From Massilia eburnea (GTDB taxonomy: Bacteria > Pseudomonadota > Gammaproteobacteria > Burkholderiales > Burkholderiaceae_D), in contig NZ_WNKX01000002.1 of assembly GCF_009720745.1 (NCBI RefSeq), forward strand, positions 248,001-312,000: 64,000 nucleotides of DNA. The letters run 5' to 3'. Positions 10,106-16,982 of the stretch are shown piece after piece. Position numbers and translations under genes: made by a program. The notes under the pieces were generated by a model. The model had not been told where the DNA came from, ran no database searches, and saw only the letters and a list, made by a program, of their open reading frames with translations. The first letter of the stretch is position 1. Each line of letters opens with the position of its first letter.

Positions 10106-11743
10106 TTAGTCAATCTTGCGGGCGGTGTTGATCACATTGATGCCGTTGAAGCGCGTGGTCGAGGAACCGTGCGACACCGCGCTCACCTGGCTTGGCTGGC
10201 CTTTGCCGTCGAAGAAGGAGCCGCCCATGCGCCAGTCGCGCTGGTCGCAAGTCGCCGAGCAGGAATTCCAGAACTCCTGCGTATTCGACTGGTAAGCCAC
10301 GTCGTTCAGCATCTGGCCTATCTTGCCGTCCTTGATTTCGTAGAACAGCTGGCCGCCGAACTGGAAGTTGTAGCGCTGCTGGTCGATGGAATAAGAGCCG
10401 CGGCCCAGGATGTAGATGCCCTTCTTCACGTCCTTTACCATATCGTCCACCGACATGGTCTTTTTGCCCGCCTCCAGCGAAACGTTCGGCATGCGCTGGA
10501 ATTGCACGCTGCTCCAGGAGTCGGCGTACGAGCAGCCGTGCGACGCTTTCTCGCCGATGATCTTCGCCTGGTCGCGCGTGGCCTGGTAGTTCACCAGGAT
10601 GCCGTTACGGATCAAGTCCCACTTCTTCGAGGCCACGCCTTCGTCATCGTAGCCCACATAGCCAAGGGAGCCCGGCGTGGTCTTGTCGGCGACGATGTTG
10701 ACGAGGTCGGAGCCGTACTTGAAATTCTTGCTCTTCCACTTGTCCAGTGTGGCGAAGGAAGTGCCGGCGTAATTGGCTTCATAGCCCAGCACGCGGTCCA
10801 GCTCCGTGGCGTGGCCCACGCTCTCGTGGATGGTGAGGAACAGGTGTTCCGGGCTGAGCACCAGGTCGTACTTGCCCGGCTCGACCGACTTGGCCGTCAG
10901 CTTTTCGCGGGCCTGCTTGCCGGCCGCGCGGGCGTCTTCGATGATGTCGTAGCCGCCGTTGTACAGTGGTGTGACGCCGCCTGGCGCACGCACTTTGTGC
11001 TCCGGCCCGGCGTCAAAGAATTCGTAGCCCATGCCGGCCGGCGACGACAGGCCGTCGCGCGTGCGGAATTTTCCGGTCGCCTTGTCGACTGCAGTAGCGG
11101 TGAACGGGGACCACAGGCGGTGGATATCCTGGTCGATGTAGGAGCCATCGGTGGAGGCGAAATATTTCTGCTGGTTGACCTGGAACAGGTTGGCCGTCAT
11201 GAAGGAGGCCCCGGCTTCCAGGCCAGCCTTGTTCGCGGCCAGCAGCATGTCGGCCTTTTCCTTGATCGGCACGGCGCGCCAATCCTTCTTGAAAGGCGTC
11301 TGCCATGCCACTTCGCCCACGCCTTTGACCGGCGCGAGTTCTACCGGCGAGGCCTGCAGCCGTGCGTTGGCGCGCGCGATGGCCACGGCCTGGCGCGCGG
11401 CGTCGGCCACAGCGTCCACTGTCAGGGCGTTGGTGGCGGCGAAGCCGTAGGCGCCGTTGGCGATCACGCGTACGCCGACACCGGTCGATTCGGTGTTGAT
11501 GATGTTTTCGACGCGGGTGTCGCGGGTGGTGATGAACTGGTTCAGGTAGCGGCCGATGCGGACGTCGCAGTAGCTGGCGCCGGCTTTGGTGGCGGCGTTC
11601 AGCGCGGCGTCGGCAAGTTCTTTCTTGAACTTGCGGGCCATCGGGTTGAGCAGGTCTTCGGCGGCGATGGCGTTGCCGAAGACGGGGATCAGCATGGTGC
11701 TGCCGGTTGCGGCGGCGACTTTCAGGAAGGATCTACGTTCCAA
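10106..11743 (-). CDS. TldD-type zinc metallopeptidase with Tat signal, copy 2
   Basis: 545 residues from a TTG at 11743. That start is preferred because TGGAG precedes it by 6 bases and the product then begins LERRSFLK, exactly aligned with the sibling gene's MERRAFLN; longer in-frame starts run into a palindrome. The N-terminus is a textbook twin-arginine signal: RRSFLK, a hydrophobic stretch (VAAATGSTMLIPVFG) and an A-x-A cleavage site near residue 28. The zinc motif HESVGH is at about 306-311, and the C-terminal RDWRMGGSFFDGKGQP segment is typical of TldD. The protein is therefore predicted to be exported folded, which is not the case for E. coli TldD. E. coli TldD has 481 residues, so this is longer. 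Confidence 0.88.
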   Translation of the reverse strand: MERRSFLKVAAATGSTMLIPVFGNAIAAEDLLNPMARKFKKELADAALNAATKAGASYCDVRIGRYLNQFITTRDTRVENIINTESTGVGVRVIANGAYGFAATNALTVDAVADAARQAVAIARANARLQASPVELAPVKGVGEVAWQTPFKKDWRAVPIKEKADMLLAANKAGLEAGASFMTANLFQVNQQKYFASTDGSYIDQDIHRLWSPFTATAVDKATGKFRTRDGLSSPAGMGYEFFDAGPEHKVRAPGGVTPLYNGGYDIIEDARAAGKQAREKLTAKSVEPGKYDLVLSPEHLFLTIHESVGHATELDRVLGYEANYAGTSFATLDKWKSKNFKYGSDLVNIVADKTTPGSLGYVGYDDEGVASKKWDLIRNGILVNYQATRDQAKIIGEKASHGCSYADSWSSVQFQRMPNVSLEAGKKTMSVDDMVKDVKKGIYILGRGSYSIDQQRYNFQFGGQLFYEIKDGKIGQMLNDVAYQSNTQEFWNSCSATCDQRDWRMGGSFFDGKGQPSQVSAVSHGSSTTRFNGINVINTARKID

Positions 11744-11777
11744 TGGGTGCTCCAAAAACTTTTGAACCCGGTAAACC

Positions 11778-11803
11778 TGGGTCAGACCCAAGGGTCTGAC
11801 CCA
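11778..11803. repeat. 12-bp perfect inverted repeat with 2-base loop (family A core) between tldE and tldD copies
   Basis: TGGGTCAGACCC at 11778-11789 and its exact complement at 11792-11803 flank AA. Outer bases TAAACC (11772-11777) and GGTTTA (11811-11816) can extend the stem with a gap. The core GGGTC-x-GACCC is shared with the palindrome at 59216-59255 and, with CACACCC, with that at 43041-43145. It lies between the tldE stop (11814) and the tldD start (11743), inside a presumed transcript. Confidence 0.8.
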
Positions 11804-11813
11804 CTCAGCGGGT

Positions 11814-13151
11814 TTAGACTGCGTCGGACAAAGAGGTGAAATTGAAATCGCGCACCTTCATCGCAGGAATCAACAGCGAAAACTGCGACTCATCGCCCGC
11901 CAGCACTTCCGGCCGGCCCAGCTCTTCGATGTTGTTCAGCATCGACACAGGGCTTTCGTTGAAACGGAAGTTCTTCACCGGATGCTTGATCTTGCCGTTC
12001 TCGATGTAGAAAGTACCGTCGCGGGTCAGGCCGGTCAGCAGCACGGTCTGCGGATCGACCATGCGGATATACCAGGTGCGCGTCACGAGGATGCCCTTCT
12101 TGGTTGAAGCGATCAGCTCCTCGGTCGATTTGGTCCCGCCGGACATGATGATATTGCCCGGTGCGCCAACCGCACGCTGGTTCATCTTCTTGCCCCAGTA
12201 AGGCGAGTAGTTCATCGAAGCTATCTTGCCGTGCTTGATGATGTCCATGCGTTCGCGCGCCAGCAAGGTCTGGTTATCCCAAGGCAGTACGGCAACATCC
12301 TTATCCCACGGGTCGGCCCACACGTTCACCTGCTCATCGAACAGCTTCTCGCCCATGCGGTTGCCGCCGCCCTTCTTGGCGAGGAAGCTGCGGCCTTCGT
12401 CCGCCGAACGCGCATCGAAGCTGTTGAACATATACGCCAGCAGGTCGGACGTCGCGGCAGGCTCCAGGATCACGGTATATCGGCCCGGCTCGAGCGCCTT
12501 GGCTTCGGCCGAACGGATCGCCTTTTCCATCGCCACTTCAGCCGCAGCGCGCGGATCAAAGCGCGCCACATCCTGCGCGTCGCGCCGTACCCAGCCCGAA
12601 CCGCGGCCATCTTCCGTGCGCACGGTGCAGGTGAAGTCGATGCCCGTCTGCGTCTGGTGGCCGAACACGCCGCGCGAGTTGGCGATCGTTTCGAACGATG
12701 ACTGGTCGGTGAAGAAGCCCGCCGCCACCAGGCCCTTCTTCTTGCAGGCCTCGATGCTGTAAGCCGCCACTTGCGCGCGGTACTCGGGGTTGATGGCGTC
12801 GGTCGACTTGCTGAAGGTATCAGACCCTTTGAACGCCTGCTTGTCCGGCGTCGGCATGAATTCCGGATTTTCCGGCGCCAGCCTGGCCAGCTCCTCGGCG
12901 CGCTGCACTGCCTTGGCCAGCGATTTGTCGTCGAACTCGTTGATGACCGAGGTGCCCTGCTTCTTGCCGAAGGCGACGGATACGGACAGCTGGGTGTTTT
13001 CCACCAGGCCCGCGGTCGACACCGCATTGCGCGCATAGCGGATATTGCCGGTGCGGCTGCCGTTGATGGTGACGATGCATTCGTCGGCTTTGCTCAGCGA
13101 CATGACCTTGTCGGCGATGCGCTTGGTTTCTTCCTGGTTCAGGATTTTCAT
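11814..13151 (-). CDS. TldE/PmbA-type metallopeptidase partner, copy 1
   Basis: 445 residues from the ATG at 13151 (MKILNQEETKRIADKVM), which lies 11 bases after the upstream TldD stop and carries AAAGGACTG just before it as a ribosome site; a longer frame would invade the upstream gene. It lacks a zinc motif and any export signal, as expected for the TldE half of a TldD/TldE heterodimer. Shared segments with copy 2 include NPEFMP, DGRGSGWV, ARSADEGRSFL, KLFDEQVNVW and the C-terminal SLSDAV. The substrate is unknown. Because its TldD partner carries a Tat signal, either this subunit is co-exported with it or the pair never meets. Confidence 0.9.
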   Translation of the reverse strand: MKILNQEETKRIADKVMSLSKADECIVTINGSRTGNIRYARNAVSTAGLVENTQLSVSVAFGKKQGTSVINEFDDKSLAKAVQRAEELARLAPENPEFMPTPDKQAFKGSDTFSKSTDAINPEYRAQVAAYSIEACKKKGLVAAGFFTDQSSFETIANSRGVFGHQTQTGIDFTCTVRTEDGRGSGWVRRDAQDVARFDPRAAAEVAMEKAIRSAEAKALEPGRYTVILEPAATSDLLAYMFNSFDARSADEGRSFLAKKGGGNRMGEKLFDEQVNVWADPWDKDVAVLPWDNQTLLARERMDIIKHGKIASMNYSPYWGKKMNQRAVGAPGNIIMSGGTKSTEELIASTKKGILVTRTWYIRMVDPQTVLLTGLTRDGTFYIENGKIKHPVKNFRFNESPVSMLNNIEELGRPEVLAGDESQFSLLIPAMKVRDFNFTSLSDAV

Positions 13152-13162
13152 TCGCAGTCCTT

Positions 13163-14797
13163 TCAGCCGATCTTGCGGGCAGTGTTGATCACGTTGATGC
13201 CGTTGAAACGGGAAGTCGACGAACCGTGCGACACCGCGCTCACCTGCATCGGCTGGCCTTTGCCGTCGAAGAAGGAACCGCCCATGCGCCAATCGCGCTC
13301 GTCGCACATGGCGGTGCAGGCGTTCCAGAACTCCTGGGTATTGGACTGGTAAGCCACGTCTTCCAGCATCTGGCCGATCTTGCCGTCCTTGATCTCGTAG
13401 AACATCTGGCCGCCGAACTGGAAGTTGTAGCGCTGCTGGTCGATCGAGAAGGAACCGGCGCCCACGATGTAGATGCCCTTCTTCACGTCCTTCACCAGTT
13501 CATCCGGCGTAATCTTCTTCTTGCCCGGCTTGAGCGACACGTTAGGCATGCGCTGGAACTGCACATTGCTCCAGGAATCGGCGTAGGAGCAGCCATGCGA
13601 CTCCTTCTCGCCGATCACCGCCACCTGGTCGCGCGTGGCCTGGTAGTTGACCAGGATGCCGTCCTTGATCAGGTCCCAGTGCTTGCACTTGACGCCTTCG
13701 TCGTCGTAGCCGACCGCGCCCAGGGAACCCGGGATGGTCTTGTCGGCTTCGATGTTGACCAGGTCCGAACCGTACTTGAATTTCTTCGACTGCTGCTTGT
13801 CCAGCGTGGCGAAGGAAGTGCCGGCGAAGTTGGCTTCGTAGCCCAGCACGCGATCGAGCTCGGTCGGGTGGCCGACCGATTCGTGGATGGTCAGCCACAT
13901 GTGTTCAGGCGACAGCACCAGGTCGTACTTGCCCGGCTCGACCGACTTGGCGGTCAGCTTTTCCTTGGCCTGGCGGCCGGCGGCCTTGGCATCTTCGACC
14001 AGGTCATAGGAGCGGCCGTACAGCGTGGCGACGCCGCCCGCTGCCTTGATCTTGTCTTCCTTGCGGCCATCCAGGTACTCATAGCCCATGCCGACCGGCG
14101 TGCCCAGGTCGGAGCGGCTGCGGAATTTGCCGGTGGCCTTGTCGACGGCGGTCGCAAAGAACGGCACCCACAGGCGGTGCAAGTCCTGGTCGATATAAGA
14201 ACCGTCGGTGGAAGCGAAGTATTTCTGCTGGTTGACCTGGAACAGCAAGGACTGGATGAAGGAAGCGCCTGATTCCAGCGCGCCCTTGTTGGCGGTGATC
14301 AGCAGATCGGCCTTGTCCTTGATCGGCACCGTGCGCCAGTCTTTCTTGATCGGAGTGGCCCAGGAAACTTCACCCACGCCCGGCGTCGGCGCCAGCACCA
14401 CGCCCGCGGCCTGCAGTTTGGAGTTGGCCTTGGCGATGGCGACCGCCTGGCGTGCCGCGCCGGCCACGCCGTCCGGCGACATATCGCTGGTGGCGGCAAA
14501 GCCGTAGGCGCCATTGGCGATCACGCGCACCCCCACCCCTGCGGATTCGGTGTTGGTGACGTTTTCGATGTTCAGGTCACGGGTGGTGATGAACTGGTTC
14601 AGGTAGCGGCCGATGCGCACGTCGCAGTAGCTGGCGCCGGCCTGGGTGGCGGCGGTCAGCGCGGTATCTGCCAGCATCTTCTTGAACTTCACTTCCACGG
14701 GTTTAATCAGCTCGTCGGCCGCAATGGCGCGGCCAAATGGCATCATCATGGCGGCCATCGCACCGCCGCTCATGTTGAGGAATGCACGTCGTTCCAT
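13163..14797 (-). CDS. TldD-type zinc metallopeptidase with Tat signal, copy 1 (first gene of operon)
   Basis: 544 residues. The ATG at 14797 is preceded by CTGGAGAG, a good ribosome site. The N-terminus MERRAFLNMSGG followed by AMAAMMMPFG and AIAA is a predicted Tat signal with cleavage near residue 27. The HEXXXH zinc motif is HESVGH at residues 305-310, followed by TELDRVLGYEANFAGTSFA as in TldD. C-terminal CDERDWRMGGSFFDGKGQP matches the family. It heads a minus-strand run of ten genes with gaps of 11 bases or fewer, except about 70 bases at the 11778 palindrome. The paralogue at 10106-11743 is very similar throughout, so the tldD-tldE unit was duplicated in tandem. Confidence 0.9.
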   Translation of the reverse strand: MERRAFLNMSGGAMAAMMMPFGRAIAADELIKPVEVKFKKMLADTALTAATQAGASYCDVRIGRYLNQFITTRDLNIENVTNTESAGVGVRVIANGAYGFAATSDMSPDGVAGAARQAVAIAKANSKLQAAGVVLAPTPGVGEVSWATPIKKDWRTVPIKDKADLLITANKGALESGASFIQSLLFQVNQQKYFASTDGSYIDQDLHRLWVPFFATAVDKATGKFRSRSDLGTPVGMGYEYLDGRKEDKIKAAGGVATLYGRSYDLVEDAKAAGRQAKEKLTAKSVEPGKYDLVLSPEHMWLTIHESVGHPTELDRVLGYEANFAGTSFATLDKQQSKKFKYGSDLVNIEADKTIPGSLGAVGYDDEGVKCKHWDLIKDGILVNYQATRDQVAVIGEKESHGCSYADSWSNVQFQRMPNVSLKPGKKKITPDELVKDVKKGIYIVGAGSFSIDQQRYNFQFGGQMFYEIKDGKIGQMLEDVAYQSNTQEFWNACTAMCDERDWRMGGSFFDGKGQPMQVSAVSHGSSTSRFNGINVINTARKIG

Positions 14798-14901
14798 AGT
14801 CTCTCCAGGGTTATCGTTTTACCTAAGACAGCTTGCAGGAGACCAATCGTACGCAATTTTTATGCCATTGTGTAAAGCTTGTACAAACCAGAAACATACT
14901 G

Positions 14902-14984
14902 AATAAAAGGAGGGGCGAAAAAGGGGACGTAACGCTTTTTCTTTGAAAAAGCGTTACGTCCCCTTTTTCGCCCCTCCTTTTATT
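14902..14984. repeat. perfect 40-bp inverted repeat, 3-base loop (family B)
   Basis: Arm 14902-14941 is an exact reverse complement of arm 14945-14984; the loop is TTT. Each arm contains AAAAAGGGGACGTAACGC. The sequence AAAAAGGGGACGTA recurs in the palindrome at 63583-63644 between rpoB and rpoC, so these are two members of one family. The hairpin lies between divergent promoters, where a terminator is not needed. Confidence 0.9.
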
Positions 14985-14986
14985 TG

Positions 14987-15024
14987 TGTCCGGACAGTGT
15001 CCGCACGGCGTCCGGAGCGGACAC
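14987..15024. promoter_or_regulatory. tandem GTCCG palindromes, possible operator
   Basis: TGTCCGGACA (14987-14996) is a perfect palindrome, followed at once by GTGTCCG (14997-15003) and its complement CGGACAC (15018-15024) around TCCGGA (15011-15016). Such stacked dyads directly upstream of a -35 element suggest a repressor or activator site for the 15113 gene. The regulator is unknown. Confidence 0.45.
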
Positions 15025-15053
15025 TTGACCGGGCGACCAGCTTGTCCGATCAT
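15025..15053 (+). promoter_or_regulatory. candidate sigma-70 promoter for 15113 gene
   Basis: TTGACC (15025-15030, 5 of 6 to consensus) and GATCAT (15048-15053, 4 of 6) are separated by 17 bases, 59 bases before the ATG at 15113. The GTCCG dyads abut its upstream side. Confidence 0.4.
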
Positions 15054-15112
15054 CAAGTCCCGGGCGACCGGATACACCGTGCCGCCCGCCCAACGAAAAA
15101 GGAGACTCCTGA

Positions 15113-15901
15113 ATGAAACAGTATGTCCTGGCCGGCCTGCTGGCCGTTGGCTTCACCAGTTTTTCCGGCGCCGCCCTGGCCGATCCTGCCCTGAAGGCTG
15201 CCATCGCCAGCCCTGCCCGCGCAGCCGAAAACGTCAAGCGCGACCAATACCGCCACCCATACGAAACCCTGACCTTCTTCGGCATCAAGCCGAATATGAC
15301 CGTGGTTGAATTGTCGCCGGGCGGCGGCTGGTACACCGAGATCCTGGCACCTTACCTGCGCGACCAGGGCAAGCTGATCGCCGCCGGCACCGCCAACGGT
15401 GCCGAAGGCTTCCAGAAGTTCCTGGCCAAGGACCCGGGCCGCGACAAGGTTACTTACGGCACCTTCATGCCGGGCAAAGGCGTGTACAACTACGCACCGA
15501 AGGGCAGCGCCGACATGGTCCTCACCTTCCGTAACGTCCACAACTGGATCGGTATCGGCGACGAGGGCATGAAGAAAATGATGGCCAATATCTACGACAG
15601 CCTGAAACCTGGCGGCATCTTCGGCGTCGAGGAACACCGCCTGCCGGCTTCGATGAAGCAGGACGCTGAAGCCAGCTCCGGCTACGTGCATGAAGACTAC
15701 GTGATCAAGATGGCCGAGCAAGCCGGCTTCAAGCTGGTAGCCAAGTCCGAAGTCAATGCCAACGCCAGGGACGACGCCAACCACGAAAACGGTGTCTGGG
15801 CGCTGCCGCCTACCTTCACCAACAAGGACAAGGACCGCGCCAAATATGCCGCCATCGGCGAGAGCGACCGCATGACCCTGAAGTTCGTCAAGCCGCAATA
15901 A
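15113..15901 (+). CDS. exported class I SAM methyltransferase-fold protein
   Basis: 262 residues. Starts MKQYVLAGLLAVGFTSFSG with cleavage likely at ALA-D (residue about 23), a clear Sec signal peptide; AAAGGAG lies upstream of the ATG. The mature part has a methyltransferase motif I, VVELSPGGGWYTEIL (about 62-76), a motif IV-like ADMVLTFRNVHNW and a post-motif LKPGGIFGVEEHR, as in the predicted methyltransferases of COG4798. SAM is not expected in the periplasm, so either the fold has been put to another use or the substrate is modified before export. Its stop is followed directly by the GTG of the next gene, so the two are almost certainly co-expressed. Confidence 0.85.
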   Translation: MKQYVLAGLLAVGFTSFSGAALADPALKAAIASPARAAENVKRDQYRHPYETLTFFGIKPNMTVVELSPGGGWYTEILAPYLRDQGKLIAAGTANGAEGFQKFLAKDPGRDKVTYGTFMPGKGVYNYAPKGSADMVLTFRNVHNWIGIGDEGMKKMMANIYDSLKPGGIFGVEEHRLPASMKQDAEASSGYVHEDYVIKMAEQAGFKLVAKSEVNANARDDANHENGVWALPPTFTNKDKDRAKYAAIGESDRMTLKFVKPQ

Positions 15902-16765
15902 GTGCTGAAAACGCTGCAACGCGCTGCCGCCGGCCTGCTGCTGGCGGCAGCATCCACCCTTGCCTGCGCCGCCGATACGGCGTCCAGCGCGCCACTGATG
16001 CGTTTTATCCTGCCTTCCGTCACGCCGGGCTCGGAAGTGCAGGTGACCTACTTCCACCTGCTGCTGCGCCTTGCGCTGGAAAAGACGGAAGGCCCCTTCT
16101 CCATCGAGTTCTATCCCTATGAGCTGACCAGCCCGCGCCGCGCGCTGGAAATCAAGCGCAACGGCGTGATCAACATCATGTGGGATGGCACCAATGTTCA
16201 GCGTGAACGCGAACTGCTGCCGATCCGCGTATCGCTGGTGCGCGACTTGAACGATTACCGCGTGTTCATGATCCGCAAGGAGGATGAAGCACGCTTTCGC
16301 GACGTGCGCACGCTGGAAGAATTGCGCAAGATGACTGCCGGCGCCGGCGCCAATTGGCCTTCAGTGGACGTGCTGCGCCACAATGGCCTGAAGGTGGAAA
16401 CGACGGTTAACTACAGCTCGCTGTTCCCCATGCTGAAAGCGAAACGCTTCGACTTCATGCCGCGCGGCGTGCATGAGGCCTGGGCCGAAGAACAGCAATA
16501 TGGCAAGGAAGGATTGATGGTGGAGCCGACCATCTTCCTGCATTACCGCGTGCCGTTCTACTTCTTCGTCAGCAAGGATAACAAGGCGATGGCGGAGCGG
16601 GTGGAGCGAGGTTTGAAGCTTGCCCAGGCCGACGGCAGCTTCGATAAGCTTCTGAATGGCTACCCGGCTTTCCGGCGCGCTCTGGCGGAAATCGCAGGGC
16701 ACAAGCGCAAGGTATTTGAACTGGAACTCCCTATCGGGATTGCAAGCGACTCATCAAAGCAATAA
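15902..16765 (+). CDS. periplasmic substrate-binding protein (SBP_bac_3-like)
   Basis: 287 residues, beginning with a GTG immediately after the preceding TAA. The N-terminus MLKTLQRAAAGLLLAAASTLACAAD is a Sec signal peptide. The mature part looks like a family 3 solute-binding domain: FSIEFYPYELTSPRRALEIKRNG (written here as the pattern F-Y-P-Y near residue 69 and RALEIKRNG near 81-89), VRTLEELRKM near 138-147 and GLKLAQADGSFDKLL near the C-terminus. No transporter genes are nearby, so it may serve as a sensor or orphan binding protein. Its last 35 bases overlap a small membrane-protein gene on the other strand. Confidence 0.7.
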   Translation: MLKTLQRAAAGLLLAAASTLACAADTASSAPLMRFILPSVTPGSEVQVTYFHLLLRLALEKTEGPFSIEFYPYELTSPRRALEIKRNGVINIMWDGTNVQRERELLPIRVSLVRDLNDYRVFMIRKEDEARFRDVRTLEELRKMTAGAGANWPSVDVLRHNGLKVETTVNYSSLFPMLKAKRFDFMPRGVHEAWAEEQQYGKEGLMVEPTIFLHYRVPFYFFVSKDNKAMAERVERGLKLAQADGSFDKLLNGYPAFRRALAEIAGHKRKVFELELPIGIASDSSKQ

Positions 16766-16829
16766 AACCGTAACCGGCGACAAACATGCCGCACAGCACC
16801 ACCGCAATCGACAGGATCAGTTCGTTCAT
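16731..16829 (-). CDS. 32-residue single-pass membrane protein
   Basis: Reading the minus strand from the ATG at 16829 gives MNELILSIAVVLCGMF then VAGYGFIALMSRLQSR and a TAG at 16731-16733. TTGGAG lies 5 bases before the ATG, an excellent ribosome site. The product is one hydrophobic helix (residues about 4-26) with an acidic N-terminal side and a basic C-terminal tail (SRLQSR), so N-out or C-in topology is plausible. It overlaps the 3' end of the binding-protein gene and faces the serine hydrolase gene region. The combination of a good ribosome site, hydrophobic content and positive-inside tail argues that it is real, though no homologue is known to me. Confidence 0.55.
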   Translation of the reverse strand: MNELILSIAVVLCGMFVAGYGFIALMSRLQSR

Positions 16830-16982
16830 TCACACTCCAATGTGCAGATACAGGCATAGGATTATGCTGCATTTGCACATAAAAGAAGCTCTCGAATTCT
16901 CACTGCTTTGTATGGAATTTGTCAGGCGCGGGGCCAAGCTGGAAGGTGGCCACGCGGCGCATTTGCCGCGTGGCAAAGCGAC

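Larger units (their letters stand above)
14798..15112. other. 315-base divergent intergenic region
   Basis: Separates the minus-strand tldD operon from the plus-strand methyltransferase gene. From left to right it holds the leader and probable promoter of the tldD operon (14800-14900, AT-rich with TTTACA/TTGTAC and ATAAAA elements on the minus strand), a perfect 40-bp palindrome (14902-14984), two GTCCGGAC-type palindromes (14987-15024) and a candidate plus-strand promoter (15025-15053). No coding potential was seen. Confidence 0.7.

Noticed and set aside
8927..11839. 970-codon open frame opposite the TldE/TldD genes
   Set aside because: Shadow of two recognised genes; the translation has no motif.
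14902..14984. Terminator between divergent genes
   Set aside because: Neither flanking gene ends there; both read away.
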